A program made the translations under genes and the position numbers. The notes beneath the pieces were generated by a model. That model was not told where the DNA came from. It saw nothing but the letters and a program-made list of their open reading frames with translations, and searched no databases. From positions 1-55,087 of the forward strand of contig JAHWGK010000014.1 of assembly GCA_020054495.1 (NCBI GenBank): DNA of 55,087 nt, written 5' to 3'. This document shows positions 51,266 through 55,087 of the stretch, one piece after another (the first letter of the stretch is position 1; each line of letters starts with the position of its first letter). Origin of the DNA: Thermoplasmata archaeon. Its GTDB lineage: Archaea > Thermoplasmatota > E2 > DHVEG-1.

Positions 51266-54094
51266 TCATGGGATTGGGATATGAACATCTTCAAACCAGT
51301 CCCCTTCCCATAGCAAATCTAAATAGAAATCACCTTGTATGTAAACATACCACCAAACTTCTGGGAGCCATAGTTGTGGGTGTTTCCACCATTTTAAATA
51401 AACTATAAGACCAACGTTATTACCACCCATTTCGATTCCATACTGTGGGTTATTACTTCCACTAGGATCATAGGTGAAAGAGATTCCTATCCAATCAAAA
51501 TTTGGATCGTTTGTATCTTCATTGACAAGGAAATAACCTGGATCATTATAATTAACACCTTGTTCCCAGTTCCATTTAATATCAAAATGGAAATCATCAC
51601 TAATGATCACACCACCTCCAAGATCCCATGTGGGGTCATCTGGGAATAGATCGTCTAAAATTAGTTCAATTGGTTCATCCTGACTAAAATCAACAGAGAA
51701 TATACCCTCTTTTCCTACCTTCCAGTTACCTTCGAATTGTAGATTCTTTCCTTGATAAGTAGCAGAAATTTCAAAATCTTCTAATAAAGATAGTTTTCCA
51801 CTAACTGCTAATTCTTCTATTTGTATCGGCTCTTCATTCATATCAAGGTCCCAATCCACCCAAAGATTATTAGCAGAAACTTTGTACACCTCTATACCAA
51901 GCTGATTACCTGTAGATGTGTCAGTTACTATTAGTGTGTCTCCAATCATATCATTTGCTGTATCAAAACCAAAGTAACCATCTTGATTTAAATAAAAATT
52001 ACAATCTATATGTCCATCTAAAATCTGTAAATAGTTATATATGTTAAAGGTTCCAATATCCACATTTATTGTAATAGGATCAGGTCCTCCAGCTGATTGC
52101 CTTCTAGCATAAGCATATCCCTTCAGCTTGTTCCATTCAAGTTTTCCTTTAGCTTCTGAATGTGCAGGGATATCTGTGATACTAACAATCGGCTCTGTTT
52201 CACCAGGTAAATATCCACTTATTTCTGCGAGATTACCACTAGAAGTACGATAGGCTCTGCCATAAACATAATTATTTGTATTTGAAAAATCATCAAGATC
52301 GATATAAAGTTCTGCTTTAGCACCAACCTGGTTATAACCTGGAACTTGTGGTACGCTTATGAATAGTTTATCAGGATCATTTGGGTCTGCCTTCCGATAA
52401 AAGACCTTTGTGCTACCAAGATTATCACTCATATCAAGTTTAATATAGCCTTCACCCATGATAGATGTCATTGAGCCATTTTGAATTCTAAGATGTGAAT
52501 GTGCTTCTAATTTTTGTTTTGCCGGAAGATTCGATACTTTTATTAATTCAATTTTAGGTTCATCAGAGCTCAGTTCAGGGTAATACAAGGTGATATCATC
52601 CATATTACTACTCATATCAACATTTAAGCTACCAGTAGCAGAGGCGTCGAGTAATTGACCTTGCTGGTAAGTAAAGCTCAGATCAGCATCAAAATAACAT
52701 TTAATGTAATCTGGTATACCTCCTAGCTTTAACTTTGCTGAAAAACCTGGTGAGGTTAAAAGAACACCAATAGTGTGTTTTTTATTTGCCCTATATTCAA
52801 ATCCTATTGGATTTATAGTAACATCAAAACTAATCCAATTGTTTGAGTTTGCAAGGAGTGTAGTGCTATCAAAGATCAAAGATAATTCTACATCTAGACC
52901 TTCATCGTAACCACCTTTGATATAATTTAAATAGAAAGTAACCCGTGTTTCTTGACTATGAGCACTATCTGAATCAAACCCGTAATAGACATACCCAGAA
53001 CGTGGGATAAACTGTGTACATATATATATCGCTGGATCAAAATCTATTTCAAACGAAAGATCAAGCGATGGGGTTTGGGATCCTGCAGTATAAGCCTGGA
53101 ATCCAAATAATAAACCAAGGGGCTCTCTGGATTGTACCTGTTTTAATTCCTGCTCGAAAATCATAGGTTTGAATATATTCCTTTTTGCAACAGCAAATCT
53201 TTTTTCAAAATTTAACGGTATATTTTCACCTTCGGGAGAACTAACACCTATACCTGCACTTATATAGTCATCATCATTTACAAACACTTCAATATCTGGT
53301 TCTGGTTTTTCTTCAACAGGGTTTTTTTGTAATCTTCCAGAAAACAAGTTTAATAAATTTTTTATTCTAGTGAAACCAGTATTTTCAAATTTTCCTTCTA
53401 ATTTTTCAATAAACTGTCCAAAAATTGATTTAAATTTACCGTTGAATGGAAGAGAACGCTCCATATCTCTACTCAGTTCTTTAATAAGTCCATAATTTAA
53501 ACGTATTTCAGACCATATTTCCAATTTAGCGGTTCGATCTGGAATATCTCCAGTTTTTGCCTTCAAACATGTCTCAAGGGATTTCTCTTGAATATTTTCT
53601 TGATTATTAAGAAGAGTACCGGTATAAAAACTGTAGAACACTTGTAAGTCATCCTCACCATTTTCATCAACATCAAAATCTATTTGTTCATAATGAAGTG
53701 GATGTTTAAGAAACCTATCTTTAAAATCGATTACAGAAATATCTATTTCTTCTTCAAAATGTTTGTTTTTATAATTCACATGAATTATCCACTCAACAAA
53801 ATCACCAATTGGTAGTGGACGATTTGACCAAGGAAATTCAACTTGTTTCGGAGTCTTTCTTGGTGGATCATTAGAAATATAATCACCAAAGTTCAAATAT
53901 TTGTCAACCTCCTGATTAATATTTTGTAATACTCGAGTATTTACTTCGGCAGATTCTGTAGGTTGATTTATCACAAGTTTTTCATTTACAGAATTTATAT
54001 TTTTTTCTATAGAGTCATTAATTGAAAAAGCAGCCCCTGATATGCTAACACATATCATACTAATTAATATTAATATTACTATTGCTTTTGTCAT
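51266..54094 (-). CDS. large exported protein of unknown function
   Basis: A 942-residue exported protein. The signal is MTKAIVILILISMICVSISG. The mature chain is beta-rich with long stretches of repeated amphipathic strands (for example LDLSFEIDFDPAIYIC and KLEWNKLKGYAYARRQSAGG). There is no membrane anchor. Four or more SxTxxxDIPAHSEAKGKLEW-like segments recur, hinting at an elongated repeat structure. The ATG at 54094 is chosen since AGAGGTGA then makes a good ribosome site; a GTG at 54106 is possible. First gene of a leftward pair with the DUF2341 protein. Family not recognised. Confidence 0.75.
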   Translation of the reverse strand: MTKAIVILILISMICVSISGAAFSINDSIEKNINSVNEKLVINQPTESAEVNTRVLQNINQEVDKYLNFGDYISNDPPRKTPKQVEFPWSNRPLPIGDFVEWIIHVNYKNKHFEEEIDISVIDFKDRFLKHPLHYEQIDFDVDENGEDDLQVFYSFYTGTLLNNQENIQEKSLETCLKAKTGDIPDRTAKLEIWSEIRLNYGLIKELSRDMERSLPFNGKFKSIFGQFIEKLEGKFENTGFTRIKNLLNLFSGRLQKNPVEEKPEPDIEVFVNDDDYISAGIGVSSPEGENIPLNFEKRFAVAKRNIFKPMIFEQELKQVQSREPLGLLFGFQAYTAGSQTPSLDLSFEIDFDPAIYICTQFIPRSGYVYYGFDSDSAHSQETRVTFYLNYIKGGYDEGLDVELSLIFDSTTLLANSNNWISFDVTINPIGFEYRANKKHTIGVLLTSPGFSAKLKLGGIPDYIKCYFDADLSFTYQQGQLLDASATGSLNVDMSSNMDDITLYYPELSSDEPKIELIKVSNLPAKQKLEAHSHLRIQNGSMTSIMGEGYIKLDMSDNLGSTKVFYRKADPNDPDKLFISVPQVPGYNQVGAKAELYIDLDDFSNTNNYVYGRAYRTSSGNLAEISGYLPGETEPIVSITDIPAHSEAKGKLEWNKLKGYAYARRQSAGGPDPITINVDIGTFNIYNYLQILDGHIDCNFYLNQDGYFGFDTANDMIGDTLIVTDTSTGNQLGIEVYKVSANNLWVDWDLDMNEEPIQIEELAVSGKLSLLEDFEISATYQGKNLQFEGNWKVGKEGIFSVDFSQDEPIELILDDLFPDDPTWDLGGGVIISDDFHFDIKWNWEQGVNYNDPGYFLVNEDTNDPNFDWIGISFTYDPSGSNNPQYGIEMGGNNVGLIVYLKWWKHPQLWLPEVWWYVYIQGDFYLDLLWEGDWFEDVHIPIP

Positions 54095-54305
54095 TTTCCA
54101 ATTCACCTCTTCTTACCCTGCTTTACCATATATACATTTGTAACATGTCATATATAAACTTATCGTAATTTTGATACATATTATAAATGCTTTAATACTA
54201 TTATACAATAGTCTTATATTTAAGTTTTATAGAATAAACGTCCTATATAAATATAGAAATTTCTTGATTTTTTAAGTTTTTCAGTTTTCCTTTAAAATAA
54301 AATGA
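54095..54305. other. AT-rich gap between the exported-protein genes and the rRNA region
   Basis: Contains the promoter region of the leftward 942-residue gene (ATATATAAACTT-like runs at about 54150-54170 and 54240-54255) and T-rich stretches. The leftward rRNA transcript may also end here. No coding signal seen. Confidence 0.5.
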
Positions 54306-54413
54306 TTTGTAAGATGGCTTGACAGCGTACCGAGAACCAATGACTTTCAAGCAGTGAAGCTTACCCCAGAAAATTCCCGAAAGAATTAACCAGGGCTCTC
54401 CACCTAGGTCAAA
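54306..54413 (-). ncRNA. possible structured RNA immediately 3' of 5S rRNA
   Basis: About 105 bases directly following 5S are distinctly more GC-rich than the AT-rich flank. Read leftward they can form two hairpins. One pairs CCCTGG...AATTC with GAATT...CTGGGG around a TTTCGG loop. The other pairs GCTTGA with TCAAGC around a 24-base loop, followed by CATCTTACA. Two hairpins and an ACA would suit a guide RNA, but the spacing is imperfect. It may just be processed trailer. Confidence 0.3.
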
Positions 54414-54545
54414 GGTTCAAGCCCCCTTAAGAGGGTAATCTTCCCATGGGTTCGCACACCATAGTTGATAGAATTACGCAGGTGGGCTTAACTGCCGGGT
54501 TCGAAATGAGACCGGGTGTTTCCCCGCCGCTTTGGCCGTCAAACC
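54414..54545 (-). rRNA. 5S ribosomal RNA
   Basis: Read leftward, the segment starts GGTTTGACGGCCAAAGCGGC and contains the 5S landmarks GGGGAAACACCCGG, TTTCGAACCCGGCAGTTAAG and GTGCGAACCCATGGGAAG. The ends GGTTTGA and TTGAACC pair as the terminal helix, giving about 132 bases. It lies about 45 bases after the 23S 3' end, so 23S and 5S are linked. Boundaries are good to a few bases. Confidence 0.88.
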
Positions 54546-54589
54546 ATCTGTACCCTAATATATGTTAAATGATACGCAACCTGTTTAAC

Positions 54590-55087
54590 GATTGAACCAG
54601 TAAATGAACGATTAGTAACTATAAGCTGAACATGTCGCCGAAGCTTCATGCTTACACCCTAGCCCTATCAAACGAATCTTTTATTCGAGTTCTATGATGC
54701 CTCGTCTCAGGGTGGGCTTCATGCTTAGATGCTTTCAGCATTTATCCCTTACAGCGTGGCTGCCCAGCAGTGCCTTGTCAGACAACTGGTAAACTAGTGG
54801 CTGCAGACCCCTGTTCCTCTCGTACTAAAGGGTCTTTCCCTTCAAGCATCAACGCTTCTAGAAGATAGCAACAAACCTGTCTCACGACGGTCTAAACCCA
54901 TCTCACGATCCGCTTTAATGGGCGAACAACCCCACCCTTGGCAGCTGCTGCACCGCCAGGATGACAAGCCACGCCCCGAGAAGGAGCGGAAAGCGTCGGA
55001 CTAAGACGTCGATCCCCTCGCGAAGGCAAGACCAGGATGTGAGCATCGGTCCTCCCGTGTAGTCCGTGAATACCAAAACCCTATCAT
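54590..55087 (-). rRNA. 23S ribosomal RNA, 3' part (cut by window edge)
   Basis: Read leftward this ends with the archaeal 23S 3' region: GGGTGTAAGCATGAAGCTTC, AGCTTATAGTTACTAATCG. Further in are the universal stretches around the sarcin-ricin loop (AGTACGAGAGGAACAGGGGT) and the following AAGCATCTAAGCATGAAGCC. The beginning of the gene is outside the window. The 3' end position (about 54590) is an estimate from similarity to known ends. Confidence 0.93.

Overview
The window is a roughly 55 kb, AT-rich chromosomal segment of an archaeon. Archaeal markers are Spt5 with SecE, L11 and FtsZ, a two-repeat TATA-binding protein, S17e, archaeosine tRNA-guanine transglycosylase, aTrm56, the archaeal phosphopantoate-beta-alanine ligase, an archaeal-type AspRS, split archaeal pilus core proteins, class III signal pilins and a linked 23S-5S rRNA pair. 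A class II HMG-CoA reductase, low G+C and two-component PyrBI suggest a euryarchaeal lineage near Thermoplasmatota (for example an uncultured sediment group). That placement is inference; the partial 23S at the right end would settle it.

Layout. 1-0.3 kb: edge of an IS630-like transposase gene. 0.4-18.0 kb: housekeeping block: PHP phosphoesterase, rpl11-spt5-secE (leftward), ftsZ, divergent nadC/nadX, tgtA, class II hmgA, pyrBI, a zinc-ribbon plus twin helix-hairpin-helix protein, rtcB, a PAC2-type chaperone, the CoA-pathway ligase and aspS, then two tiny ORFs. 18.2-19.25 kb: tbp, rps17e and a small unknown gene. 19.3-26.2 kb: accessory region ending in an intact tRNA-Leu(GAG). 26.3-33.9 kb: HD protein, aTrm56, DUF2188 protein, tRNA-Val, a transglutaminase-like lipoprotein, a beta-helix protein and a DnaJ-Hsp20-winged-helix cluster. 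33.2-44.1 kb: a type IV pilus locus (prepilin peptidase, pilin, ATPase, two TadC-like membrane proteins, large pilin-like adhesins). 44.2-54.1 kb: tRNA-Asp and four large exported proteins (beta-helix/PKD, gingipain-like C25 peptidase, DUF2341 protein, 942-residue unknown). 54.3-55.1 kb: 5S rRNA and the 3' part of 23S rRNA, leftward.

The most unusual signal is the 19.3-26.2 kb region. The 3' end of the tRNA-Leu gene (T-loop plus acceptor strand) recurs as partial copies at 19412, 22352, 23207 and, more decayed, 23482, all in the orientation of the real tRNA. The copies also share a neighbouring arm of about 35 bp that is not part of the tRNA. Between successive copies lie small gene units: MarR+MATE, DUF1801+small membrane protein, a methyltransferase, a 56-residue membrane protein, and a LuxE-like enzyme plus a transglutaminase-like protein. 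This looks like serial site-specific integration at one tRNA gene, giving a cassette-like array with no integrase in view. A decayed copy of the aspS 3' end (77 bp, 59 identical, two in-frame stops, aligned stop codon) lies inside the same array.

The pilus genes and the exported adhesin/protease genes probably act together at the cell surface. The MarR regulator has a clear inverted-repeat operator that brackets its own TATA box.
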